The notes under the pieces were generated by a model, which ran no database searches, was not told the origin of the DNA, and saw only the letters and a list, made by a program, of their open reading frames with translations. Of a stretch of DNA of 64,000 nt, positions 9,341 to 18,937 are shown in pieces (position 1 is the first letter of the stretch; each line of letters opens with the position of its first letter). The DNA is from CAVPGP01 sp963718065 (GTDB lineage Bacteria; Actinomycetota; Thermoleophilia; Gaiellales; Gaiellaceae): assembly GCA_963718065.1 (NCBI GenBank), contig CAVQYE010000004.1:124001-188000 (forward strand). The letters run 5' to 3'. The position numbers were made by a program, and so were the translations under genes.

Positions 9341-10922
9341 GTGTACGACTATGTGATCGTCGGCGCGGGCTCCGCCGGGTGCGTGCTGGCCGCGCGCCTG
9401 AGCGAGGATCCCGACGTGAAGGTGGCGCTGCTCGAGGCCGGAGGGCCCGACAGCCGCCCTGAGATCTCGACGCCCATGGCCTTCCCGATGCTGCTGAAGT
9501 CGAGCATCGACTGGGATCTCTACGGCGAGATGGAGCCTGGGCTCGGCGGGCGCCGCCTCTACCTGCCGCGCGGCAAGGTGATCGGCGGCTCCGGCTCGAT
9601 CAACGCGATGATCTACATCCGCGGCAACCGTGCCGACTTCGACGGGTGGGCAGCCGGCGGCGCCGAGGGCTGGAGCTACGACGAGGTCCTGCCGTACTTC
9701 AAGCGCTCGGAGGACAACGAGCGCGGCGAGGACGACTTCCACGGCGTGGGCGGGCCGATGAGCGTCTCGGACAGCCGCGCGATGAGCCCGATGATCGAGA
9801 CGATGATCGAGGCGAGCCGGCTCGCGGGCCATGTGGTCAACGCCGACTTCAACGGCGCCAGCCAGGAGGGGGTCGGGCGGTTCCAGCTCACGCAGCGGAA
9901 CGGGCTGCAGGTGCTCGACCGCGGACGCGTTCCTGCACCCGGCCGAAGGCCGGCCGAACCTCGATGTCATCACCGACGCGATGGCGCTGCGGATCCTGTT
10001 CGACGGCGCGCGTGCAGTGGGGGTCGAGGTGAACCGCGGCGGCACCGTCGAGGAGATCCGCGCCGGGCGCGACGTGATCCTGTCGGCCGGCTCGTTCCAG
10101 TCGCCCGTCCTGCTGATGATCTCGGGCATCGGGCCGGCGGAGGACCTCGAGCTGTACGGCATCGAGGTCCGCGAGAACCTGCCGGTCGGCCACAACCTCC
10201 AGGACCACTGCATGGCGCAGCTGAACTTCGAGACCGACGAGCCGTCGCTCTTCGGCGCCTTCACGCCCGAGAACTTCAAGCTGCTGGAGAGCGAGGGCCG
10301 CGGGCCGCTGTCGTCCAACATTCCGGAGGCCGGCGCGTTCTTCCGCACCCGCCCCGAGCTGGACGCGCCTGACATCCAGTTCCACTACGCGCCGTCGATG
10401 TTCTACGACGAAGGGCTGACCGCGCCGCACGACCACGGCTACTGCTTCGGCCCGGTCGTGGTCAAGCCGACCGGCCGCGGCCGGGTGATGCTGCGCGCGC
10501 CGCTGGCCGACTCCAAGCCGCGCGTGCTGTGCAACTTCCTGACCACCGACGAGGACCGCGCCTCGATGATCGCGGGAATCCGCCTGGCACTGGAGATCGC
10601 CGAGCAGGAGCCGCTGCAGCGGGCGGTCCGGCAGCCCTTCAGCGTGCCGGACGGCGACTCGGACGAGGCGATCATGGACTTCGTCCGCCGGGCGTCGCAG
10701 AGCGTCTATCACCCGACCTCGACCTGCGCGATCGGGTCGGTCGTCGACCCCGAGCTCCGCGTGTACGGCATCGACGGCCTGCGGGTCGTCGACGCGTCCG
10801 TGATGCCGACGATCACGCGCGGGAACACGAATGCGGCGACGATCATGATCGCCGAGAAGGCAGCAGACCTGATCCGAGAGCGCAGTCCAGAGACTCAACG
10901 AGTAGAGGAGCGCGTATCGTGA
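9341..10922 (+). CDS. GMC-family FAD oxidoreductase
   Basis: Flavin alcohol oxidoreductase of the glucose-methanol-choline family. The N-terminal FAD fold YVIVGAGSAGCVLAARLSE, the GMC signature region LPRGKVIGGSGSINAM, the second signature ILSAGSFQSPVLLMISGIGP and the C-terminal catalytic His region VYHPTSTCAIG...NTNAATIMIAEKAA are all present. The GTG at 9341 is preferred over ATG 9326 because GGAGGAGG (9328-9335) sits 5 nt before it. One extra A near 9911 breaks the frame. The 3' end overlaps the aldehyde dehydrogenase (GTGA). Some GMC enzymes oxidise the side-chain alcohol of lignin-derived aryl propanones, which suits this locus. Confidence 0.88.
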
Positions 10923-12401
10923 GCACGATCGAGCAGACCGTTGGGGAACTCCTCAACGAGCAGGACTGGACGGGCAAGATCTTCAGCGACGGGTGGGTTG
11001 ACGCGCCGGAGACGATCGAGACGGTCGAGCCCGCGACGGGCGAGGTGCTCGGGACGGCCGGCGTGGCGAACGCGGCCTCCGTCGCCGCGGCGGCGAAGTC
11101 GGCCGCGCGCGCTCAGCGCGCCTGGGGTGCGCTGCCGATGGCCGAACGTGTGGCAGTCATCGGCCGCGCGGCGGAGCTTCTCGAGCTGCACCAGGCGGAG
11201 ATCACCACCTGGATGGTGCGCGAGTCCGGGGCGATCCCGCCGAAGGTCGAGCATGAGATCGGCGCGTCAATCGGGCAGCTGAACGAGGCCGCCTCCCTGA
11301 TCTCGACGTCGCTCGAGCAGGAGCTGGAGTCGCCGATCCCAGGGCGGACGTCGACTGCGCGTCGCGTGCCGATCGGCGTCGTCGGCGTGATCACGCCGTG
11401 GAACTTCCCGCTCGTGCTGGCTATGCGGTCGCTCGGCCCGGCGCTCGTGCTCGGGAACGCGGCCGTGCTCAAGAGCGATCCGAACACCCCGGTGACCGGC
11501 GGCGTGGTGATCGCGCGGATCTTCGAGGAGGCCGGGCTGCCGTCAGGCGTCCTGCACGTCCTCTGTGGCGGTCCCGAGGTCGGGCAGGCGCTCGTCGAGG
11601 ACCCGAATGTCCGGATGATCTCGTTCACGGGGTCGACCAAGACGGGCCGTCTGGTCGGCGAAGCTGCGGGCCGCGGGTTGAAGCGGGTCGTGCTCGAGCT
11701 CGGGGGCAACAGCCCGCTGATCGTGCTGGAGGACGCCGACATCGAAGCCGCGTCGTCGGCCGGCGCGTGGGGCTCGTTCCTGCACCAGGGGCAGATCTGC
11801 CTCTCCGTCGAGCCGGCACCTCGTGCACGAGTCGATCGCCGACGAGTACGTGGCGGCGCTGGCCGAGCGGGCGGGTCGTCTCGTCGTCGGCAATCCGGCG
11901 ACCGACCAGGTCCACCTCGGCCCGATCATCAACGAGAAGCAGATCGACAACGTGCAGCGGATCGTCGACGAGACGGTCGCGGCCGGGGCGTCCGCGGTCG
12001 TCGGCGGCTCCCACGACGGCCTGTTCTATCCCGCGACCGTGCTGCGCGACGTGCGCCCGGAGATGGCCGCCTTCAAGGAGGAGATCTTCGGCCCGGTGGC
12101 CGCGGTCACGACCTTCAAGACCGACGACGAGGCCGTCGAGCTCGCGAACGGGACGGACTACGGCTTGTCGGCGGCGGTCCAGTCAGGCAGCCGGGAGCGG
12201 GCCGATGCGGTCGCTTCGCGTCTCGACGCGGGCATGGTCCACGTCAACGACCAGACCGTCAACGAGGAGCCGCCGGCGCCGTTCGGAGGCTTCAAGTGCT
12301 CGAGCAACGGCGGCCACTTCGGTGGCGTCGGCCAGCTCGAGCTCTGGACCGAGTGGCAGTGGCTGACGTCGAGGGAGAAGGCCGAGCCGTTCCCGTTTTA
12401 G
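10919..12401 (+). CDS. Aldehyde dehydrogenase, benzaldehyde/vanillin type
   Basis: NAD(P)-dependent aldehyde dehydrogenase of about 494 residues. Visible landmarks are the Rossmann entry GVITPWNFPLVLAMR, SFTGSTKTGRLVGE, the general base in LELGGNSPLIV, the catalytic Cys in FLHQGQICLS and EEIFGPVAAV. The segment QICLSVSRHLVHESI is characteristic of the benzaldehyde/vanillin branch. One extra G near 11812 splits it. The start GTG overlaps the GMC stop, so the alcohol oxidase and aldehyde dehydrogenase are coupled, consistent with consecutive oxidation of an alcohol to an acid. Confidence 0.88.
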
Positions 12402-12411
12402 TCTTCTGGAC

Positions 12412-13434
12412 ATGAAAGCGGCGCTTCTGCGCGAGTACCACCGGCCGCTCGAGCTGGTCGATCTGCCGCGGCCTGAGGTCGCGCAGCTGAGCGACGTGCT
12501 CGTCCGGATCGGCGGCGCCGGCGTCTGCGCGACCGACCTGCACGCGATCGAGGGCTTGATGGAGCCGGCCGGCGTCACGTTGCCGCGCGTCCTCGGCCAC
12601 GAGAACGCCGGCTGGGTGGAGGAGCTCGGCGCGGGCGTCACCACAGTCAGCCAAGGCGATGCAGTGCTGGTGTATCCGCCCTACAGCTGCGGGCTCTGCG
12701 TTGCGTGCCGTCGCGGGAACGACATGCACTGCGAGCGGCACCAGTTCACCGGCCTGTCGGTCGACGGCGGCTTCGCGGAGTACGTCCTCGTGTCGGAGCG
12801 CTCGCTCGTGCCGCTGCCCGCTGGGGTCGAGCCGGCCGCCGTCGCACCGCACGCGGACGCCGGCCTCACCGCCTATCACGCTGTCAGACGTCTCGCGCAC
12901 CTCGCCGTTCCCGGAACGACCGCCGTCGTCATCGGCGTCGGCGGCGTCGGCCACGTCGCGCTGCAGCTCGTCCGCGAGCTGGGATCGAGCTCGGTGATCG
13001 CCGTCGACGTCGACGAGCGGCGGCGGCGGCTCGCGACCGAGCTTGGCGCCGATCACGTGGTCGACGGCACAGCCGCGGTGGCTGCGGTGCGCGATCTCAC
13101 CGACGGGCGCGGCGCCGACCTCGTCTTCGACTTCGTCGGCACCGATCAGACCCACGCCGACTCGGCGGCGATGCTCGCCCGCGGCGGAACGTACTCGGTG
13201 ATCGGCTACGGCGGCACGATCTTGATTCCTTCGGCGGCGCTCGTCGTCGACGAGCACGCGCTGGTCGGCAATCTCGTCGGCACCTGGGTCGACCTCTGGG
13301 AGCTGCTGCAGCTCCACTCGGCCGGCAAGGTGACGCTGAAGACCGAGACGCATCCGCTCGACTCCGTGAACGACGTCCTCGGAAAGCTCCGCGAGGGCGA
13401 GATCACCGGCCGCGCGGTGCTCGTCCCCGGCTAG
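12412..13434 (+). CDS. Zinc-dependent alcohol dehydrogenase
   Basis: Medium-chain NAD(H) alcohol dehydrogenase, 340 residues, intact. The catalytic zinc site (VCATDLH, GHENAG), the structural zinc cysteines (CGLCVACRRGNDMHC) and the nucleotide fold VIGVGGVGHVALQ followed by an acidic VDVDE point to NAD. It ends the catabolic run of genes. A -10-like TAGTCT at 12399-12404, which includes the TAG stop of the preceding gene, lies 7 nt before the ATG, and there is no Shine-Dalgarno sequence, so it may have its own leaderless transcript. Confidence 0.88.
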   Translation: MKAALLREYHRPLELVDLPRPEVAQLSDVLVRIGGAGVCATDLHAIEGLMEPAGVTLPRVLGHENAGWVEELGAGVTTVSQGDAVLVYPPYSCGLCVACRRGNDMHCERHQFTGLSVDGGFAEYVLVSERSLVPLPAGVEPAAVAPHADAGLTAYHAVRRLAHLAVPGTTAVVIGVGGVGHVALQLVRELGSSSVIAVDVDERRRRLATELGADHVVDGTAAVAAVRDLTDGRGADLVFDFVGTDQTHADSAAMLARGGTYSVIGYGGTILIPSAALVVDEHALVGNLVGTWVDLWELLQLHSAGKVTLKTETHPLDSVNDVLGKLREGEITGRAVLVPG

Positions 13435-13441
13435 CGCGTCC

Positions 13442-14224
13442 CTAGAGATCAGGCGTGGCGATGCTGCTCGTGTCCACGTCGCGCAGCAGATAGGCCGACC
13501 GCAGGAGCTCGGGCTCGTCTTTCAGCTTCTGGGCCGAGCCGTGGTAGCGGATGCGACCGCTCTCCAGGACATAGGCGGTTTGCGCGAGCGCGAGTGCGAC
13601 GTGCGCGAACTGCTCGATCAGGAGGACGCCGACACCGTTGGCGGCCACCGCCTCCAGCGTCGGCACGAGGCGCTTGACCACGACCGGCGCCAGGCCGAGC
13701 GAGAGCTCGTCGACGAGGACGATCCTCGGCTGCGAGACGAGGGCCTGCGCGAGCACGACCATCTGCTGCTCCCCGCCGGAGAGCAGGCGCGCCACGACGC
13801 GCCATCGCCGTTCGAGCTCCGGAAAGAGATCGAGGGCGTAGGCGATGCCCGCTTTCGCGTCCGCGCTGCTCAGTGCGTAGGTCGCGACCCGGAGGTTGTC
13901 CTCCACGCTGAGATCTCCGAGGAGCCGGCGCCCTTCCGGGACGACCGCGACTCCCGCAGCACGCACTCGTTCCGGCCGCAGGCCCGTCAGGTCGAGATCG
14001 CCGAGCAACACCCGCCCCGCAGTGGGACGAAGCAGGCCCGCGACCGCGAGCACCAGCGTCGACTTGCCGGCGCCGTTCGCGCCGAGCAGCGTCGTCACCT
14101 GGCCGGGCGGGATCTCCAGCGAGATGTCGCGGACGACGGGGCGTCCCCCGCGCGCGACCGTCACGTCCTCGAGGCGCAGCCCGGTGGTCGCCTGAGCGAC
14201 GGCAGCCGGCTCGGGCTCGCTCAC
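13442..14224 (-). CDS. livF: Branched-chain-type ABC transporter ATPase LivF
   Basis: Second ATPase of a HAAT-type importer, 260 residues. Walker A GANGAGKST, signature LLSGGEQQM and Walker B IVLVDE are intact. It is the last gene of livKHMGF; its GTG start overlaps the livG stop (GTGA). Such importers take up branched-chain amino acids but also aromatic acids and amides. Lying head-on against the catabolic genes, this one probably brings in their substrate, which is inference. Confidence 0.88.
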   Translation of the reverse strand: MSEPEPAAVAQATTGLRLEDVTVARGGRPVVRDISLEIPPGQVTTLLGANGAGKSTLVLAVAGLLRPTAGRVLLGDLDLTGLRPERVRAAGVAVVPEGRRLLGDLSVEDNLRVATYALSSADAKAGIAYALDLFPELERRWRVVARLLSGGEQQMVVLAQALVSQPRIVLVDELSLGLAPVVVKRLVPTLEAVAANGVGVLLIEQFAHVALALAQTAYVLESGRIRYHGSAQKLKDEPELLRSAYLLRDVDTSSIATPDL

Positions 14225-14937
14225 AGAACCTCCTCGGTCCCGAGGTAGGCGCGCATCACGTGCTCGTCCCGTAGGACATCCGCGGTCGGGCCGGAGGCGA
14301 TCAGCTTGCCGAAGTCGAGCACGGCCGTCGTCTCGCAGCACGCGGAGACGAGGCTCATGTCGTGGTCGACGAGGACGACGAGCGCGCCGAACTGCTCGGG
14401 GATCCTCTTGATCACGTCGCTCAGCAGGCCGGTCTCCTCGTCGGGAAGGCCGGCCGCGGGCTCGTCGAGCAGCACCACGCGCGGGCTCCCGACCACGGCG
14501 CGGGCGACCTCCACCAGGCGCCGCTCGCGCGCGCCGAGCGATCCGACCTTCGCCTTGGGCGACGCCTCCAGGCCGACGAAGTCGATCGCGGCGAGCACGT
14601 CCGCCCTTCGGGAAGCTCGCTTGACCCCCGAGTGCTCGTGGATCATCGCCACGTTGTCGTAGACCGACAGCTTCTCGATTGCCATCTCCGTCTGGAACGT
14701 CCGTCGCAGCCCCCAGCGCGCCCGCTTGTAGTCGGCCATCCCGAGCAGGTTCACGCCGAACGCCACAATCGTCCCGGCGGCGGGCCGGACAAAGCCGCTG
14801 AGGACGTTGAAGAACGTCGTCTTGCCGGCTCCGTTGGGGCCGATCAGTCCGCAGGTTCCGCCGGGGAAGACGACCGACACGTCGTCGATCGGCGTGATGC
14901 CCGCAAAGCGGACGGTGAGGCTCTTGACCTCGATCAT
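14221..14937 (-). CDS. livG: Branched-chain-type ABC transporter ATPase LivG
   Basis: First ATPase of the importer, 238 residues. It has Walker A GPNGAGKTT, Walker B VVLLDEPAAG and the H-loop VLVDHDM. The signature region reads SLGARERRLVEVARAV instead of the usual LSYGQQRR-type text, so the C-loop is degenerate. The ATP site that uses this C-loop may be weaker, while LivF has a standard one. The start ATG overlaps the livM stop (ATGA). Confidence 0.87.
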   Translation of the reverse strand: MIEVKSLTVRFAGITPIDDVSVVFPGGTCGLIGPNGAGKTTFFNVLSGFVRPAAGTIVAFGVNLLGMADYKRARWGLRRTFQTEMAIEKLSVYDNVAMIHEHSGVKRASRRADVLAAIDFVGLEASPKAKVGSLGARERRLVEVARAVVGSPRVVLLDEPAAGLPDEETGLLSDVIKRIPEQFGALVVLVDHDMSLVSACCETTAVLDFGKLIASGPTADVLRDEHVMRAYLGTEEVL

Positions 14938-15986
14938 CTCGCCTGCCCGTCGGAACCCGCGGTCCTGCGCAGGCGGCGGCCGACGAGCCGGCCCAGCTTC
15001 GCGAGGTCCTTCGGCATCTGGTCGACGAGCCCACCCGGTGCGGTCAACAGAACCTGCAGCAGGCCGACGCCGAAGATGATCAGCAGGAAGTTCGGGTTCA
15101 CACCCCACTGCGCCTGGAAGATGAACGGCACGAGCTGGTTGAAGGCGCCGGCGACGACCGCGCCCCAGATGCTGAAGATGCCGCCGATCAGCACGGTCGC
15201 AAGCAGCGTCAGCGAATCCTGGGTCTGAAAGCTCTGCGCGGTCGGCTGCCCGACCTGGGCGGCGAGCAGGCAGCCTGCGACGCCCGCCATGAACGAGGCG
15301 AGGGCGAACGCCCACAGCTTGTAGAGGGTGACGTGCACGCCCGCGGCGAGCGCGGCCGGCTCGCTCTCTCGGATCGACGCCCACGCCCGTCCGGGCTTGC
15401 TCGACACGTGCAGGAGCGCCAGCAGGAACATCAGCGCGCAGACGATCACGGCGTATCGGTAGTACGCGCCGTCGGTCGTGGCCATCGACGGCCTTCGCAC
15501 TGGCTCGAGACCCGAGAAGTTGATGCTCGTGGTCCGGCCGGTGAAGCCGTGACCGCCGTTCGGGAAGTTGATCGTGGTCAGGACGACGCTGACGGCGCCG
15601 GCGGCCATCAGCGTGATCAGCGCCAGGTAGAGGCCCGACAACCGCAGCGCGGGCAATCCGATCAGCACTCCGACACCACAGGCGACCGCACCCGAGGCGA
15701 GGAGCAGCAGCGGAAACGGAAGCCCGGTCCCGTACGAGAGCCTCGTCGCGACCCAGACCCCGACCACGAGCAGAGCGATCTGGCCGAGCGAGATCATCCC
15801 GACTCGCCCGTAGAGGATGCCGAGGCCCAGGGCGACGACGGAGTAGATCGCGACGCTCGTGAAGGTCGTGATCCAGTCGGCGCCGACGAAGCTCGGGAGC
15901 ACGAAGAGCGCGAAGGCCAGGAGCGCGACGATGATCGCGGCGCGAACCATCGCGCCTCTCTCGACCGAAAGGGCGGGCGTATTCAA
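14934..15986 (-). CDS. livM: Branched-chain-type ABC transporter permease LivM
   Basis: Inner-membrane permease, 350 residues, with about eight to ten hydrophobic segments and the family stretch YGRVGMISLGQIALL followed later by LRLSGLYLALITL and SIRESEPAALAAGV. The latter is the cytoplasmic coupling region that contacts the ATPases. The frame is intact. The start ATG at 15986 is 3 nt after the livH stop; a second in-frame ATG at 15950 is possible. Confidence 0.87.
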   Translation of the reverse strand: MNTPALSVERGAMVRAAIIVALLAFALFVLPSFVGADWITTFTSVAIYSVVALGLGILYGRVGMISLGQIALLVVGVWVATRLSYGTGLPFPLLLLASGAVACGVGVLIGLPALRLSGLYLALITLMAAGAVSVVLTTINFPNGGHGFTGRTTSINFSGLEPVRRPSMATTDGAYYRYAVIVCALMFLLALLHVSSKPGRAWASIRESEPAALAAGVHVTLYKLWAFALASFMAGVAGCLLAAQVGQPTAQSFQTQDSLTLLATVLIGGIFSIWGAVVAGAFNQLVPFIFQAQWGVNPNFLLIIFGVGLLQVLLTAPGGLVDQMPKDLAKLGRLVGRRLRRTAGSDGQAR

Positions 15987-15989
15987 GGG

Positions 15990-16920
15990 TTACTGCGCCG
16001 TCCGCGAGATCGAGACGACGCGGTGTCGCGACAGCCAGAGCAGCGCCACGATCGAGAGGACGAACGGCGTTGCGGAGCGGTAGGCGGTGACGACGCCGTA
16101 CGGTGTGAGCGCGGCCTGGACGAGACCGACGCTGAGCCCGCCGGCGAGCGTCATCCACAGCGACCGCAGCCGGCCGATCAGCGCCGCGGCGAGGGACGAG
16201 ATGACGAGGAAGGTCAGCGCCGCGTAGTCCAGCGACGTGAACAGGTCCGCCAGCAGCAGCCCTGCCGCGCCGCAGACGAGGCCGGAAACGAACCAGGCCG
16301 ACGCCTCGACCTTGCGCACGGGCACGCCGAGCGTCGCGGTGATCTCGCGATCGTTGGCGAGCGCCCGCATCGCCGCGCCGAGCTTCGTGATGCGAAGGAA
16401 GATCGTCGTGAAGACGGTGAGGAAGATCGCGAAGGCGAGCGAGATCACTTGTGTCCAGTTCACGACCGCCCCGTAGAGCTGGAACCGGTGATCCGTGGTC
16501 GGAAGCGTGAGCACGCGGACGAATGCGCCTCCTGCTGGGGCACGCCACGCCATCAGGCCGAGCAGGATCAGGGCAAGACCGAGCGTGCCCATCATCTTGA
16601 CGAGAGGATCACGCGCCGCGAAGGCGGGGCCGAGCAGCACTCCGTAGAGGAGGTTGACGGCCCCGCCGAACGCGATGCAGGTGGCGAATGCGAGCCAATG
16701 CGGGACAGCTCGTGTGGTTGATGAGGTAATAGGAGATCAGGGCGCCCGCGGCACCGACGGCACCGAACGCGATGTTCAGCACGCCGGTTGTCTGGTAGAG
16801 CACGACGAGGCCGACGCCGGAGAGCGCGTAGGCACCGCCGAGCGCCAGGCCGAGCACGATGTACGGCTTGAGGAACACCCAGTCCACGCCGAAAAGCGAG
16901 AACCCGATGACGCTATGCAT
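15990..16920 (-). CDS. livH: Branched-chain-type ABC transporter permease LivH (one frame break)
   Basis: Second permease. The N-terminal part GLALGGAYALSGVGLVVLYQ...LNIAFGAVG is the LivH hallmark, and the C-terminal part contains AMRALANDREITATLGVPV, the coupling helix. An extra base at about 16701 splits the gene; deleting it gives INHTSCPHWLAFATCIAFGG and a protein of about 309 residues. This is one of only a few breaks in the 12.4-35 kb stretch. Confidence 0.83.
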
Positions 16921-16976
16921 TGGAACTCCGCTGCACCCTGATCTCCTTGATCACCACTGCCTGACCGGTCGTTCTC

Positions 16977-18284
16977 CTACGACCCGTTCAACTTGAACTT
17001 CTTCTCCCAGATGCGGGTCTGAGCGATCTCCGGATCGACCGGAGCGATCGCGAAGCACTTCTCCACGACGACCACCTTGCCGTTCTTGTAGGTGACGGTG
17101 ATGTCGTAGTTGCTCGGGATGTGGTACGGCAGAGCGCTCCCGACGTACCACGGCTTGCAGAGCATGTCGGTCTTGACGTTCTTGAGCCGCCTCACCGCAG
17201 CGTTGTACGACCTCGCGGTGATCGGCCCCTTGACGCTGAGCAGCGCCAGGGTCGCGAACTTCGCGTCCATGTAGCCCATCTGCCCGAACGCCTGGATAGC
17301 GAGCTTCGGCGAATACTTCGCGTTGATCTGCTTGTAGAGGGTCTGATCCGGGCCCGTGGAGTCGAGGTTGCTGAACTCCTGGTTGATCAGGATCTTGCCG
17401 TCGAACTCAGGGAAGTCCTTCGCCATGAACTCCTGGGCGATCGGCGTCGACGAGCCCCACTTCACCTTGTCCACCAGACCTTGCGCGATGGCTGCTTTCA
17501 AGAGTGCCGGCGCCGTGTCGGGAGTGAAGTCGAGAATCACGCCGCCACCCGGGCCGGCGGCTTGCACCAGCTTGAGGATGGTGGAGTTCGCGTCCGTGAC
17601 CGGAAGCACGGTCGGGAAGCTCTTGAACGGAACGCCCCTCTGCTTCGCGAGGATCTCCACGCCGCCGTCCGCGTACGCGGCGAGTGGTGCCGGGGACGCC
17701 ACGATGAGCGACTTCGCACCTGCGCGAAGCAGCGCCTGCGCGGCGCCGACGTTGCTGTAGCGCGGGCCCATGTTCGACTCGACGATCGACGGCGTGCCGA
17801 AGCACTCCGCCTGGACGCCGGCTCCGAGCACGGTGTAGCCCTTGGACTTGTAGTACCTCCAGTTGGTGCCGCACTCGGCAAAGCTCGTGTTGCCGACGAT
17901 GCCGACGACCTTGTCGCTCTCGACCAGCTTCCGGGCGAGCGCGGCCTCCTGCGCCGGGTTGAGCTGCTCGTTGTACTGGATGTACCGGATCGGGCGGCCG
18001 TTGATGCCGCCGTTGTCGTTGACGCACTTGAAGTACGCGTCGACGACCTTCGACATCGTGGTGAAGTCGACGCCCGGGATCAGCATGTTGATGCTGCCGA
18101 ACTTGATCGGTGCCCCGGTCGCCTTCTTGCCGGTGCCCTTGCCGCAGACGCTCTTCTTCGCGGAAGCGGTGCCCGAGCCGACCGGTGGTGCGCTGCCTGC
18201 TCCGATCGCCACCGCCGTCACCAGCATCGCGAGAAGACTGCCGGCGGTGCACGCAACACCGATGTTGATCTTTCTCGATCTCAT
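16977..18284 (-). CDS. livK: ABC transporter substrate-binding protein LivK-like
   Basis: Secreted type-1 periplasmic-binding-fold protein, 435 residues, with a Sec-type signal (hydrophobic core LLAMLVTAVAIGAGSA) and no lipobox cysteine. Family text: PIKFGSINMLIPGVDF, VNDNGGINGRPIRYI and SDKVVGIVGNTSFAECG. It is the first gene of the operon; AGGAGAG precedes the ATG. Several cysteines (ECGTNW, QAECFG, DMLCKPW, EKCFA) suggest disulfides outside the membrane. The ligand is unknown; an aromatic acid fits the neighbourhood. Confidence 0.85.
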   Translation of the reverse strand: MRSRKINIGVACTAGSLLAMLVTAVAIGAGSAPPVGSGTASAKKSVCGKGTGKKATGAPIKFGSINMLIPGVDFTTMSKVVDAYFKCVNDNGGINGRPIRYIQYNEQLNPAQEAALARKLVESDKVVGIVGNTSFAECGTNWRYYKSKGYTVLGAGVQAECFGTPSIVESNMGPRYSNVGAAQALLRAGAKSLIVASPAPLAAYADGGVEILAKQRGVPFKSFPTVLPVTDANSTILKLVQAAGPGGGVILDFTPDTAPALLKAAIAQGLVDKVKWGSSTPIAQEFMAKDFPEFDGKILINQEFSNLDSTGPDQTLYKQINAKYSPKLAIQAFGQMGYMDAKFATLALLSVKGPITARSYNAAVRRLKNVKTDMLCKPWYVGSALPYHIPSNYDITVTYKNGKVVVVEKCFAIAPVDPEIAQTRIWEKKFKLNGS

Positions 18285-18335
18285 TAGCTCTCTCCTCGAT
18301 TCTCTAGCTACCTAGGACTGGACCGGGCGACGGTC

Positions 18336-18357
18336 GGCGCGGCGGAAGTGCCGCGCC
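18336..18357 (-). other. Stem-loop in the livK leader
   Basis: Perfect 8-bp stem GGCGCGGC / GCCGCGCC with a 6-nt loop, about 50 nt upstream of the livK start within the predicted 5' leader. It could act in attenuation or mRNA stability; no ribosome-site pairing is evident. Confidence 0.35.
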
Positions 18358-18637
18358 TTCAGATCAGGATCTCGTCAAGCATGTCCTCCTCGCGTTGGCT
18401 TCCTCCCGTGGAGGACAAGGGTCGTCGCGCAGCGACCGGTCCGGGGCTCGTTCGACGAACAGCTGTGCGACCGCCCGACCGTAATTCGCCCCGCGGCGGA
18501 GAGTCAAGTCACCTGAGACTCTGTCCGCCCGAAGCGGCGCCGACTGGGCCCAGGACGAAACCTCCCTCGCGGGACCGGGGCATGCCGCGCTCCATCGTCC
18601 GACGCTCGCCACCTGCGCCTCCAATGTCACGTCCCGG

Positions 18638-18666
18638 ATACTAGACCACTGTCTTGATGAATGGAA
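18638..18666 (-). promoter_or_regulatory. Candidate livK promoter
   Basis: Minus-strand -35 TTCCAT (18666-18661), 17-bp spacer, -10 TAGTAT (18643-18638). It leaves a leader of about 350 nt. The TGGAAC half-site found in the iclR operator overlaps the -35 box here too. Confidence 0.45.
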
Positions 18667-18848
18667 CAACGTCGAACGTCGCCGGTGTCAAGACCGTGTC
18701 GCTCTTGTCGCCGGCTTGTCGCCAAGGCTGACATCAAATCGATCTCAAGGATGAGCGCGGTTCGTCCCGGCGGACGATGCGTTGGTGACGGCCCGAACGT
18801 AGCCTCGACTCACCGGGCAAGGTCGTCGCGATCGTCTGCTGACCGGTG

Positions 18849-18875
18849 CGCCGGGGCCTGTCACAGGCCCCGGCG
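18849..18875. terminator. Strong hairpin, terminator-like
   Basis: Perfect 12-bp stem CGCCGGGGCCTG / CAGGCCCCGGCG with a TCA loop, without a T-run. It lies between divergent genes, so its role is unclear; it may insulate the glucokinase promoter from upstream transcription. Confidence 0.45.
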
Positions 18876-18937
18876 ACGCCGTTCGTCCGATTGCTTTGCC
18901 GGCCCCGGGCGCCAGGCTGAACTGCGATCATCGGGTT

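Larger units (their letters stand above)
18285..18937. other. Intergenic region between divergent livK and glucokinase
   Basis: 653 bp without a convincing gene. It holds a candidate livK promoter (18638-18666), a long livK leader with a hairpin at 18336-18357, and a strong hairpin at 18849-18875. Short ORFs here lack recognisable protein text. Confidence 0.6.

Noticed and set aside
1..12401. Programmed frameshifting as explanation of the many breaks
   Set aside because: No common slippery sequence or downstream structure; breaks go in both directions and affect unrelated families, and other copies of these families are not known to shift.
15333..16721. 462-codon open frame antisense to livM/livH
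   Set aside because: Highly charged, repeat-like text opposite well-defined permeases; no start signal.
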